DNA of 64,000 nt, taken from contig NZ_KB899253.1 in assembly GCF_000378105.1 (NCBI RefSeq), forward strand, positions 1 through 64,000, given 5' to 3'. Shown in pieces: positions 51,564 through 59,452 of this stretch; the stretch's first letter is position 1; each line of letters opens with the position of its first letter. The translations under genes were made by a program, and so were the position numbers. The stretch comes from Rubritalea marina DSM 17716 (GTDB lineage Bacteria > Verrucomicrobiota > Verrucomicrobiia > Verrucomicrobiales > Akkermansiaceae). The notes under the pieces were generated by a model, which ran no database searches, was not told where the DNA came from, and saw nothing but the letters and a program-made list of their open reading frames with translations.

Positions 51564-52858
51564 AGCACAGAAAGATAGTTGGGTTTTTGTTGATCATGGT
51601 CATGGCTCAAATGGTCTCGGCCGAGACGATTGAGGGGCTACTGAGTGCTGGCAAGCTCGAGGCGCGTGCGCTCGTCGCCACGCCAGCACCGCACTACCGC
51701 AAAGCTCCCGTCGAAATCGTGATCGAAGTGGGAACCCCAGATCGATTCAATGGCAGTATCCGAGTGCGCGACTTCACCGTGCCCACGACCTTGGTGCGAC
51801 GCATGAGCAAGACCGCCAAGAACGAGACGCGGCGCCGTGAAGGTGTGAGCTGGAAGTTTCAGACATGGCGCTACCAAGTGCATGCCGAACACGAGGGAAC
51901 CCTAGGTTTTCCAGAATTGACCACCTTCATCTCTGTTGAAACGGAAGCTCACGGCGAGGTGAAAGGGGCACTCAAATTGACTGTCCCAGCGATTCAAATT
52001 GTCCCAGCTCCGGGTACCGAGGGGCTGGATTCTTGGGTGGCGGCAACGGCATTTGATGTTGAAGAATCTTGGGAGAGTGAGCAAGAATCCTATGAGGTCG
52101 GCGATGCCGTCACCAGAGTGCGCAAATTCACGATCAAGGGCGCGCCCGCGATGGCGATCCCAGAGTCCGCCCGCATCGACTTCGATGGCATCTACGTCTA
52201 CCAAGCCCCAGCATTGGTGGACGACCAAGAGGTCGGTGGCGCGCTACAAGGGACGCGCGAAGAACGCGTGGTCTTTACCTTCAAGGGAGGCGGTAGCTTC
52301 ACGATACCAGAAGAGCAGATTCATTGGTTTAACCTTCAAAGCCAATCGGTGGAGCGCATCGATTTTGCTGAGCGGATTCTCCAAGTCTCGGGGCCACCAG
52401 TTTCAGCCGATCGCAGTGCCGATGCAGCACCTCGCAATGCGGCAACTTGGTGGTATGCCGGATTGGCTGCTTTGCTGATGGTGTCGGCCTATCTGCTGGC
52501 GCGCAGGACACATGGATCGCTGCGCATAGCCCAGGTGCGTGAGTCGCTCCAAGCCGCGCGGCGCAAGCGCCAAGACCGTGCTGCGTTCATGCAAGCCGCC
52601 GAGGCCCAGAACAGCCATCGTTGTCTGGAGTTGTTGTACCAACAAATGGCGGAGCTCAGTAGCTGGGAACTTCGTGCCGCCTGCCAGCACGACCCACGCA
52701 TGTTGGCGGCCTCCGAGGCCCTCATGGCACATGCCTTTGGTAGCGGGAAAGTACCCGAGCCGAGTGAAGTGAAATTCCTGTGGCAGCTCAGCAAAGCGCC
52801 CAAAACGCAACAGCGCGAAAGCAACAAGCTAGAACTAAACCCAGGGTGCTCAGAGTAG
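51560..52858 (+). CDS. batD: BatD-like exported oxygen-tolerance protein
   Basis: The 432-residue protein has a signal peptide (KIVGFLLIMVMAQMVSAE) and beta-rich immunoglobulin-like domains (about 20-290). These include the BatD-typical VPAIQIVPAP and DAVTRVRKFTIKGAPAMAIPESARIDFDGIYVYQA. A membrane helix (about 295-315) precedes a basic cytoplasmic tail with helices. It is the last gene of the MoxR/Bat operon; repeats begin right after it. Confidence 0.78.
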   Translation: MKHRKIVGFLLIMVMAQMVSAETIEGLLSAGKLEARALVATPAPHYRKAPVEIVIEVGTPDRFNGSIRVRDFTVPTTLVRRMSKTAKNETRRREGVSWKFQTWRYQVHAEHEGTLGFPELTTFISVETEAHGEVKGALKLTVPAIQIVPAPGTEGLDSWVAATAFDVEESWESEQESYEVGDAVTRVRKFTIKGAPAMAIPESARIDFDGIYVYQAPALVDDQEVGGALQGTREERVVFTFKGGGSFTIPEEQIHWFNLQSQSVERIDFAERILQVSGPPVSADRSADAAPRNAATWWYAGLAALLMVSAYLLARRTHGSLRIAQVRESLQAARRKRQDRAAFMQAAEAQNSHRCLELLYQQMAELSSWELRAACQHDPRMLAASEALMAHAFGSGKVPEPSEVKFLWQLSKAPKTQQRESNKLELNPGCSE

Positions 52859-53100
52859 GTGTGTGGCCAGCTTTAGGGCAGCCTTTGGCTGGAGTATTCA
52901 GTATTCAGTGTTCAGTTTTTCAGACCAGCATGATGAAACCTAGGGTTTTCACCTTTGGTGAAGTTGCCAGTTCTCAGTTAGCAGTTCACAGCCCAGCATG
53001 ATGAAACCTAGGGTTCCTCATTGTTAGGGGTGCGATGTATTGATTGCGCAACACTGAACCGTTTGCGAATTGGATCGGAAGATACAAAAATCTTTCATTC
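52859..53100. repeat. Intergenic repeat cluster with AACCTAGGGTT modules
   Basis: The block CAGCATGATGAAACCTAGGG occurs at 52928 and again at 52995. The first copy is followed by the hairpin TTCACC-ttt-GGTGAA and then GCCAGTTCTCAGTTAGCAG. Closely related text recurs at 53760-53850 and 56590-56660. The element 53101-53170 follows directly. No gene is visible. Confidence 0.7.
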
Positions 53101-53170
53101 AAATCAGGGGGGCTGTTAGTGTGTACGCGGCACTCCGACCGAACAAATGTGCGGCGGGTGTACTCAACTG
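53101..53170 (+). repeat. 70-bp structured repeat, copy B
   Basis: Matches 707-776 in inverted orientation, gap-free, 57 of 70 bases. The core 53131-53145 pairs with 53148-53160 around a 2-nt AA loop, again with two unpaired bases (a T and an A) on the left arm; one pair is mismatched compared with copy A. It ends 6 bases before the ATG at 53177. Confidence 0.75.
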
Positions 53171-53176
53171 ATTAGC

Positions 53177-53506
53177 ATGAAGACGATCCACCCTCGAACC
53201 ATAAAAGGAAAAGATATCGCTATCTTCGTACACGATGTCGATGGCAACTCTGGCGGGAGTGCTGTTCTTTTTGGAGTTGCTCGATACGAAGATGAGCAGT
53301 TCTTCGTCGAAAGATCTCAAGAACCACATATGTTTCCTATACCTGAATCTGCATGGCCAAGCCTTAAGGTAAACGATAACCCTAAAGCTGGAGAATTATT
53401 TGAAGAAGCTCCTTTTGTCGTTAGGCTCATCCTTCGCCCTATGCCTGACGATACTAACGAAGACGACTTCGAGAAGCTAAACATACCTATACTAGATCAA
53501 GACTGA
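53177..53506 (+). CDS. Hypothetical protein, 109 aa, behind the 70-bp repeat
   Basis: I do not recognise the family. The protein starts MKTIHPRTIKGKDIAIFVHDVDGNSGG and has alternating strands (AVLFGVARYEDEQFFVERS) and an acidic C terminus (DDTNEDDFEKLNIPILDQD). It looks like a small soluble alpha/beta protein without a signal peptide. It stands alone in a repeat-rich region, preceded by the 70-bp repeat and followed after 88 bases by the 20-bp repeat, so it appears to be an accessory gene. Confidence 0.6.
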   Translation: MKTIHPRTIKGKDIAIFVHDVDGNSGGSAVLFGVARYEDEQFFVERSQEPHMFPIPESAWPSLKVNDNPKAGELFEEAPFVVRLILRPMPDDTNEDDFEKLNIPILDQD

Positions 53507-53594
53507 CGTAATAAACTAACTTTGTAGATCCCAAAGATAGCCTCTCACCGGAGCTTTAGCAGAGCATGAAAGTTATCGGTTGTTGCATCATAAA

Positions 53595-53614
53595 CTAGTC
53601 TGTCTGCGATAAGC
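53595..53614 (+). repeat. 20-bp repeat, copy 3 of 3
   Basis: CTAGTCTGTCTGCGATAAGC is the same as 32146-32165 except for one base. It starts a 550-bp gene-free stretch (53615-54187) filled with hairpins and tandem repeats. Confidence 0.75.
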
Positions 53615-53637
53615 ATATGTGACTTGAGCCTTATGTA

Positions 53638-53730
53638 GTAGGCTTTCAGCCTACGGTTCTTTTTATACGTGAACCTAGGGTTGCGGCTTCGCCTGACCCT
53701 AGGCTGATATGGATTTCGCTTTCAGCGAAA
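53638..53730. repeat. Cluster of three REP-like hairpins
   Basis: GTAGGCT-ttc-AGCCTAC (53638-53654), CCTAGGGT...ACCCTAGG (53674-53703) and TTTCGCT-ttc-AGCGAAA (53714-53730) are perfect stems. The first and third share the GCTTTCAGC apex. A fourth, GCGGCC-ttca-GGCCGC, lies at 54123-54138. The first is followed by GGTTCTTTTT and might terminate transcription. Confidence 0.65.
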
Positions 53731-53863
53731 AAGTCTCTTCTCAGACAGAATAAAACCTTTTTCACCTTCTGTGAAGTATCCGGTTCTCGGTTAGGAGTTC
53801 ACAACTAGGTAGCTAGGTATGGAGGAACCCTGGGTTTTGGCCAGCCTTTGACCGGAGTGCGAA

Positions 53864-53953
53864 GTGTTCCGTGTTCTGTGTTCCGTGTTCCGTGTTCCGT
53901 GTTCCGTGTTCCGTGTTCCGTGTTCCGTGTTCCGTGTTCCGTGTTCCGTGTTC
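53864..53953. repeat. Tandem array of a 7-bp unit (GTGTTCC), about 13 copies
   Basis: Ninety bases consist of GTGTTCC repeated head to tail, with one GTGTTCT variant as the second unit. It is flanked by the AACCCTGGGTTTTGG and CACCCTAGGTTTTC motifs. A long open frame through it is an artefact of the repeat. Confidence 0.95.
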
Positions 53954-54187
53954 CGTGTTCGGGGCGGCACGAGGCACCCTAGGTTTTCATAAAGTTTGTA
54001 GTTCTAGCCATCTACCTTTTGCGGGTTTTTGTGCCTTTTTGCGGCAGAAGAAAGCGAGCTTTGGGTTTCATTGCTTTTCATCGTGTCTGGCCTTAATAAG
54101 CTAAATCCTAATACCTAAAACCGCGGCCTTCAGGCCGCCCTAAATATATCAGTGCGTTTTTGGTGGGAGTTTGTTAGTGTGATTTGC

Positions 54188-55693
54188 ATGCTTGAAAGCT
54201 ACTATTTGTTGGTGCCAGCGGTGGTGGCACTGGCGACGATATTGATCACGAAACGAGCGGCGCTTTCCTTGTTGTTAGCCTCTGTGGTGGGGGTGTTGAT
54301 CCTTCATAGTGGCAATGTCTTGTTGGCTTCTAAGGGGTTATTGGTGGACCATCTATTCCCTTCGATTTCGGGGGTTTGGCATATTGGACCGATCATTTTC
54401 ACCTTGATTTTGGGGAGCTTCGCTCAGGTGCTGGAGCGATCTGGTGGCTTTCGCAAGTTGTTGGAGATGCTGATGGGCGATGGATCGGTGAGCGAGGGTG
54501 CTGGCCAACGCAGGGCGCTTTTCAGCACCTACGGCCTAGGGTGTTTGTGTTTTTTTGATGGCTTGGCAAATGCGATTTTAGTCGGGCGCGTGGCGCGCCC
54601 TGTGACCGATGCGCTGCGGGTGTCGCGTCAGATGTTGGCCTACGTGATTGATTCCACTAGCTCGGCGGTGGCCTGCATTGCCTTTATTTCGACGTGGATT
54701 GCGACCCAGCTTTCATTGATCGAACAAGGGGTAGCGGGGGCTGGGCTGGGGCTGAGCTCGGCTGAGTTGTTTATTAGATCGATCCCCGCGAACCCGTATT
54801 GCTGGATGGTTCTGTTAGTTTTGTGGATGGTGATCTGGCGGGCTTGGTGGATCGGGCCGATGCGCAAGTACCAGCTGGAAGTGGTGCCCGTGTCTGAGGA
54901 ACTTGAGCCCGCAGGTGCCTCGCTTGGCTCCGTGTTGTGGCCTTTGGCATCCTTGTTGGTGGCGATCCCTGGGGTGATTTTTCTTTGGCAGGATGGCGAT
55001 CAATGGTCGTGGCGGAATGCGTTTTCTAGCAGCGCGGTGCCGCAAGCCATGGTGGTGGGAGCTAGCATTTCTTTGTTGGTGGCTTGTGCTTGTTTCCCCA
55101 AGCAAGGACGGGCTGAACTGGGCAAGCATGTGGTGGATGGTGCGGCGGCATTGTTGCCGGCCTTGTTGGTGCTGGTGTTTGCCTGGACCCTAGGTTCGGT
55201 GTTCAAGGAACTGGAGGTGGCGCAGAGTTTGAGCCAATTGCTGGGTGGGAATGTGGCCTTGCCATGGTTGCCACTCGCGGTCTTTTTGGTGGGGGCAGTG
55301 ACCTCGTTTTTGACTGGTTCGTCGTGGGGGACGATGGGCTTGCTGATGCCCTTGTCTTTGCCCGTGGCGCTGGAGCTGGGGGCGGAGATGCCCGCCGACG
55401 CGTTGGGCGCTTATCTGCCGATGGTGATTGGTGCGGTGTTCGGTGGTGCGGTGTTTGGCGACAACTGCAGCCCATTTTCTGACACCACCATTGTGACGGC
55501 TCTGGCGACCGGGTGTAGCCCGAGCTCGCACGTGGCGACCCAGCTTCCGTACGCTTTGATTGCGGCGCTGGCGGCATCATTGGCCTACGCGATGATGGCT
55601 TTGGGTTTAAACCCAGGGTTCTCCACTCTCGCCATTGGCGCTGTGTTGTCCCTGCTTGTGTTCGCACTGAGTCGGCGCTCAAGTGCTCGCTGA
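54188..55693 (+). CDS. NhaC-type Na+/H+ antiporter family membrane protein
   Basis: From the ATG at 54188 the protein has 501 residues with about a dozen hydrophobic segments. Landmarks of the NhaC/ArsB-like fold are FTLILGSFAQVLERSGGFRKLLE, DGLANAILVGRVARPVTDALRVSRQMLAYVIDSTSSAVACIAFISTW, FLTGSSWGTMGLLMPL and GAVFGGAVFGDNCSPFSDTTIVTALATGC with its membrane-embedded Asp and Asn. It probably exchanges sodium for protons or an organic acid. A marine lifestyle would fit sodium transport. The substrate is not settled by sequence. Confidence 0.82.
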   Translation: MLESYYLLVPAVVALATILITKRAALSLLLASVVGVLILHSGNVLLASKGLLVDHLFPSISGVWHIGPIIFTLILGSFAQVLERSGGFRKLLEMLMGDGSVSEGAGQRRALFSTYGLGCLCFFDGLANAILVGRVARPVTDALRVSRQMLAYVIDSTSSAVACIAFISTWIATQLSLIEQGVAGAGLGLSSAELFIRSIPANPYCWMVLLVLWMVIWRAWWIGPMRKYQLEVVPVSEELEPAGASLGSVLWPLASLLVAIPGVIFLWQDGDQWSWRNAFSSSAVPQAMVVGASISLLVACACFPKQGRAELGKHVVDGAAALLPALLVLVFAWTLGSVFKELEVAQSLSQLLGGNVALPWLPLAVFLVGAVTSFLTGSSWGTMGLLMPLSLPVALELGAEMPADALGAYLPMVIGAVFGGAVFGDNCSPFSDTTIVTALATGCSPSSHVATQLPYALIAALAASLAYAMMALGLNPGFSTLAIGAVLSLLVFALSRRSSAR

Positions 55694-55756
55694 GCCGTCT
55701 GGCATTTGAGATTGTTCTTGTCAGCCATAGGCGTGAGACCCAGCGTGCGTGTCAGT

Positions 55757-56212
55757 ATGACAAACAACGATATCCTGCGCCGCCTACGCTATGCATTCAA
55801 TTACAGCAATGTTCAGATCGCTAACATAATGCAACATGCCGGCACCGAGCCGAGTGCTGCGCAGCTGAGCTCGTGGTTGAAGCGTGAGGATGACCCTGAG
55901 CTTGTGAAATTCTTGGATCCCGAGTTGTGCCAATTTCTAGACGGTCTGGTGATCGAAAAACGTGGGCCGCGTCCGGATGGATCTAAGCCAGTAGTGCAGG
56001 AATTTATCTCGACCAATGAGATCCTAAAAAAACTCAGGGTGGCGCTCTCTCTAGGAGAAGACGGGATGATGGAGGTCTTCAAGAATGCGGACTTTGTGGT
56101 GACCAAGGCTGAGCTTGGTTCGTTCTTCCGCAAGGAAAGCCACGCCAAGTACGCCAAGTGCCCGGAACAGGTCCTGCGCAAGTTTATCCATGGTCTTGGT
56201 CAGCAAAGCTGA
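55757..56212 (+). CDS. YehS-like DUF1456 protein
   Basis: From the ATG at 55757 the protein has 151 residues with two copies of the DUF1456 unit: TNNDILRRLRYAFNYSNVQIANIMQHAG...LSSWLKREDDPE and TNEILKKLRVALSLGEDGMMEVFKNAD...LGSFFRKESHAKYAKCPEQVLRKFIHGL. The length is close to E. coli YehS. It is cytoplasmic with no known biochemical function. Confidence 0.85.
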   Translation: MTNNDILRRLRYAFNYSNVQIANIMQHAGTEPSAAQLSSWLKREDDPELVKFLDPELCQFLDGLVIEKRGPRPDGSKPVVQEFISTNEILKKLRVALSLGEDGMMEVFKNADFVVTKAELGSFFRKESHAKYAKCPEQVLRKFIHGLGQQS

Positions 56213-56282
56213 TGTAAGATGCCGGCTGCTGTTTTGATGAGTGGTTGACTCTTTGGGGATGTGGTGTACCGCTCCATTCGAT

Positions 56283-56576
56283 ATGTCAGAACAACAAAAC
56301 GCAACAAGCTCATTCGGTTTTCCTAAGTCCACCCCTAAGAAGCTTCAGGAGGATATCGAGAAGTCGATCCCGAAGGAATTCTACGAGCAAGCGATTGTGA
56401 TCTTGCGCGACAACGAAAAGCAAAGCCTGCGCGACACTCTTTCCACAAAGCCATACCAGCTCACTCCGAGCATGATTGCCATGCTTCTCAAAAACTACTA
56501 TTCACACGGTTGCGACACCGCAGTGATCTTGGAGAAGGCGAGCCAGCTCGCCGCTCTGATGCAGAAAGAACAATAA
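56283..56576 (+). CDS. Hypothetical protein, 97 aa
   Basis: The protein starts MSEQQNATSSFGFPKSTPKKLQEDIEKSIPKEFYEQAIVILRDNEKQSLRDTL and is mostly helical, with a Ser/Thr/Pro-rich start and a C-terminal helical pair (PSMIAMLLKNYYSHGCDTAVILEKASQLAALMQKE). No family is recognised. It follows the YehS-like gene by 70 bases in the same direction. Even codon composition and clean helices make it a plausible real gene. Confidence 0.55.
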   Translation: MSEQQNATSSFGFPKSTPKKLQEDIEKSIPKEFYEQAIVILRDNEKQSLRDTLSTKPYQLTPSMIAMLLKNYYSHGCDTAVILEKASQLAALMQKEQ

Positions 56577-56711
56577 GTACGTTGTCCGCCTTTGGCTGGA
56601 GAGTTCCGTGTGCAGGCACCAGCTTTTCAGGCCAGCATGATGGAACCCTGGGTTTCATCTCGCAAACATTCCTAACTGATCATTCCTCATCCGAGGGCGC
56701 AGCCCGACCAG
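56577..56711. repeat. Intergenic repeat with AACCCTGGGTTT module
   Basis: CCTTTGGCTGGAG (56590), then GCCAGCATGATGGAACCCTG and GGTTTCATC, repeat the text seen at 52880-52950. It separates two convergent genes. Nothing else is visible. Confidence 0.6.
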
Positions 56712-58349
56712 TTACTCGGTGGCGTGGTCGCGGAAGGTGAGGTGTTCGTTGCGGTCGTGGAGGACGGTGACCATGTACTTGGAGGAAAGTAGGACGACCC
56801 AATTGCCATCTTGATCGCGTGCGACGGCGGCGCCGGATGGAAGTTGTACTTTCGGTGGGTCCTGCGGGCGTCTCATGGTGTCGGGCTCATTTTCTTTGAA
56901 CCATTGGACGACCGACCACGGTGGGCTTTCGAGTCTGGTTTCGACCTTGTACTCGGTGCGAAGTCGTTCTTGGAGGACCTCGAACTGGAGTGGGCCGACG
57001 GCGCCTAACATTGGCACTGCTTGGGAGCTACCATGCACGGTGTAGGCCTGAGCCACGCCTTCTTTCATGAGCTGCTCCATGCCGGAACGGTAGCGTTTGA
57101 CCGCGGAGGTGTCGCTATTGAGGATGTAGGCGAAGCACTCTGGAGTGAAGCGTGGCATCTCTTTGTAGACGATGTTGGGGTCGCTGGTGAGGGTGTCGCC
57201 GATGAGGAAGTTGTAGTTCCCCACGAGGGCAAGGACATCGCCTGCGTAGGCGGTGTCGAGAGTTTCGCGGCCTTGGCCGAAGAGTTTTTGAGCATTGGCG
57301 AGGCGTACCTTTTTGCCAGAGCGTTGGTCGATGACCTGCATGTCGCGCTCGAAGACGCCGGAGACGATGCGTACGAAGACGGCGCGGTCGCGGTGCTTCG
57401 GGTTCATGTTGGCTTGGATCTTGAAGACGAAGCCGGAGAAGTCTTTGTTGGTAGGCGGCACCATTGCTTCTTTGCTGACTCGACCAGTGGGGGCTGGAGC
57501 CATGGATAGGAAGCTTTCGAGCATGTTCTGGACACCAAAGTTGTTCATGGCACTGCCGAAGTAGATTGGCATTTGTTCGCCCGCGAGCACTTGTTCGATG
57601 TCGAGTGGTGCGGTGAGCTCATTGATCATTTCCACTTCCTGGGTCACGGTCTCGTAGAGGTCGTCACCGAGTGTTTCGCGGACCGCGTCATCTTCGATTC
57701 CAGCCACTTCAAGCGGGGCCTTGAAGGCGCCGTGTGCAGTCTTCTCGAAGAGGTTGACTTCGGCTTTTTGGCGGTCGTAGATTCCGCGGAAGCGTGGACC
57801 ATCGCCGAGTGGCCAGTTGACCGGCGCTGGTGCGAGCTTGAGCACGGTCTCGAGCTCGTCTAGCAGCTCAAGTGGTGGGCGAGTCGGGCGGTCCATCTTG
57901 TTGATGAAGACAAAGATCGGGACGCCACGGCGGCGACACACATCGAAAAGTTTGAGGGTCTGCGCCTCGATCCCTTTACCGGCATCGATGACCATGACCG
58001 CCGCATCCACAGCGGAGAGCACGCGGTAGGTGTCTTCAGAGAAGTCGTGGTGACCAGGAGTGTCTAGCAGGTTGACGCAGCTGCCATTGTACTCGAACTG
58101 TAGCACGGTGGAAGACACCGAGATGCCACGTTCCTTTTCCATGCTCATCCAGTCACTGGAGGTGGATTGTTGTTCTTTTTTAGAAGTGACACTACCTGCC
58201 AAACCAATGGCACCACCATAGAGCAAGAGCTTCTCGGTGAGTGTGGTCTTACCTGCATCCGGGTGCGAGATAATGGCGAAGGTTCTACGACGAGAAATTT
58301 CGCGGGCGGCTGCAGCGGGAACTGAGCTAGTAGTGGCTGAATTTGTCAA
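56712..58349 (-). CDS. prfC: Peptide chain release factor 3
   Basis: The 545-residue translational GTPase has G1 SHPDAGKTTLTEK (28-40), the RF3-typical SDWMSMEKERGISVSSTVLQF, G3 DTPGHHDFSEDTYR and G4 NKMDR. The RF3-specific C terminus has GAVGPLQFEVLQERLRTEYKV and a final stretch HDRNEHLTFRDHA. RF3 recycles RF1 and RF2 after peptide release. It is monocistronic and convergent with the hypothetical gene upstream of it on the map. Confidence 0.95.
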   Translation of the reverse strand: MTNSATTSSVPAAAAREISRRRTFAIISHPDAGKTTLTEKLLLYGGAIGLAGSVTSKKEQQSTSSDWMSMEKERGISVSSTVLQFEYNGSCVNLLDTPGHHDFSEDTYRVLSAVDAAVMVIDAGKGIEAQTLKLFDVCRRRGVPIFVFINKMDRPTRPPLELLDELETVLKLAPAPVNWPLGDGPRFRGIYDRQKAEVNLFEKTAHGAFKAPLEVAGIEDDAVRETLGDDLYETVTQEVEMINELTAPLDIEQVLAGEQMPIYFGSAMNNFGVQNMLESFLSMAPAPTGRVSKEAMVPPTNKDFSGFVFKIQANMNPKHRDRAVFVRIVSGVFERDMQVIDQRSGKKVRLANAQKLFGQGRETLDTAYAGDVLALVGNYNFLIGDTLTSDPNIVYKEMPRFTPECFAYILNSDTSAVKRYRSGMEQLMKEGVAQAYTVHGSSQAVPMLGAVGPLQFEVLQERLRTEYKVETRLESPPWSVVQWFKENEPDTMRRPQDPPKVQLPSGAAVARDQDGNWVVLLSSKYMVTVLHDRNEHLTFRDHATE

Positions 58350-58556
58350 AACATGGAAGCGGTAACGCGAAGTGACCGAATAAGCAATGACAGTTTATGA
58401 GCGAATGTGTTGGAGGGAAATGTGTGTGTCTTTGACAGGCTGAGTGGTCAATTCTGAGACAACTATGGCATGGCAGTGCTGGAATCATCTGCAACCAGCC
58501 TAGGCCATCGGCGATGCCCTAATTTTCTGCTTGAGAGGTGCCAGCATGGGCGCGAA

Positions 58557-59135
58557 TTACTTGCGGCGCCTTTTGAGAGCTGCGGCAGAACCAACTAAGA
58601 GTAGAGCGGCTGAGGATGGTTCAGGAATGGCTCCTGCACCTGCAGCAATAGGTGTGCCTGAGTCGTCATAGGCAAAATCGTATACCGTGATAGTATTCGC
58701 GGCAGCATCGAAGCTTAATTGAATCCAACCATAGTTGTTGCCGCTGTCTAGACGTACTCCGGCATACTGACCGGTGCTGGTGTCAAAGGTGCTACCATCT
58801 CGGACGTCACCATATGCACCGAAGCTACTTCCTGAACCGATGATATCTCCAGCAGAGTATTCTAATAAGTTAGATCCAGTTCTAGCAATCTGGGATTGTG
58901 GGCTTTCGATGGTGAAGTCATCAGAGCTGTAGTCGGCAATGAAGATTTCAGCACTAGGTACGCTACTGGCTTGGATAACCGCTGATTGGTTGGTGAAATC
59001 GATATAGAGTTCATCACCGTTTTGGAATGTTAAGGTTAGATCTGCAATGTCTGTATAAATGATCGCAGCGGTTGCTTGAGAGCCAGTCACAGTTAGACCT
59101 GTGAGGGCAATATTTTTGATGGAGGGATAATTCAT
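58557..59135 (-). CDS. PEP-CTERM surface protein
   Basis: The 192-residue protein has a short N-terminal export-like segment (MNYPSIKNIALTGLTVTGSQATA). A beta-rich body low in Cys (LTLTFQNGDELYIDF, GVRLDSGNNYGWIQLSFDAAANTITVYDFAYDD) follows. The C-terminal sorting signal is IPEPSSAALLLVGSAAALKRRRK: PEP motif, hydrophobic helix, basic tail. Exosortase cleaves this signal in Gram-negative biofilm formers. No exosortase gene is present in the window. Confidence 0.88.
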   Translation of the reverse strand: MNYPSIKNIALTGLTVTGSQATAAIIYTDIADLTLTFQNGDELYIDFTNQSAVIQASSVPSAEIFIADYSSDDFTIESPQSQIARTGSNLLEYSAGDIIGSGSSFGAYGDVRDGSTFDTSTGQYAGVRLDSGNNYGWIQLSFDAAANTITVYDFAYDDSGTPIAAGAGAIPEPSSAALLLVGSAAALKRRRK

Positions 59136-59194
59136 ATAATATGGAGGTTTAATTCACTCTACCATATTACATGTTCGGTGTTAGTTATTCAATG

Positions 59195-59443
59195 TTAATC
59201 TGTTATGAATGAGTTGATTAATTCTTCAGAAATATCAGGAATATCAAATCTCTTCTTTAGACGAGTGATAGGTTTTTCCATGGATTCGCTGGAAAGGGCC
59301 ACGCCGATGATGCGTTGGTATTTACCTGAAAGAGCAATGCGAATCTGTGTGGTTTCAGTAATGGGGATGTCGGCGATGAGGGGCTTTAGGCGAGGTATTT
59401 CATCTGGCCAAGGCTTGCGTATCTGAATCGGTGTTGCCTTCAT
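59195..59443 (-). CDS. Hypothetical protein, 82 aa, downstream of the sulfotransferase fusion
   Basis: I do not recognise it. The protein reads MKATPIQIRKPWPDEIPRLKPLIADIPITETTQIRIALSGKYQRIIGVALSSES and then a basic helical end. The first half vaguely recalls the beginning of an acetyltransferase, but no CoA-binding motif is present. It starts 9 bases after the stop codon of the upstream fusion gene, so both are likely co-transcribed. It may be a truncated domain or an accessory subunit. Confidence 0.5.
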   Translation of the reverse strand: MKATPIQIRKPWPDEIPRLKPLIADIPITETTQIRIALSGKYQRIIGVALSSESMEKPITRLKKRFDIPDISEELINSFITD

Positions 59444-59452
59444 GAATCTGTG

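Noticed and set aside
53864-53953. CRISPR array
   Set aside because: The unit is 7 bp and head-to-tail with no spacers, so it is a simple tandem repeat.
53871-54104. Protein-coding gene through the GTGTTCC array
   Set aside because: The frame stays open only because a 7-bp repeat reads as a 21-base period without stops; the product (VFRVPCS repeats) has no protein character beyond that.
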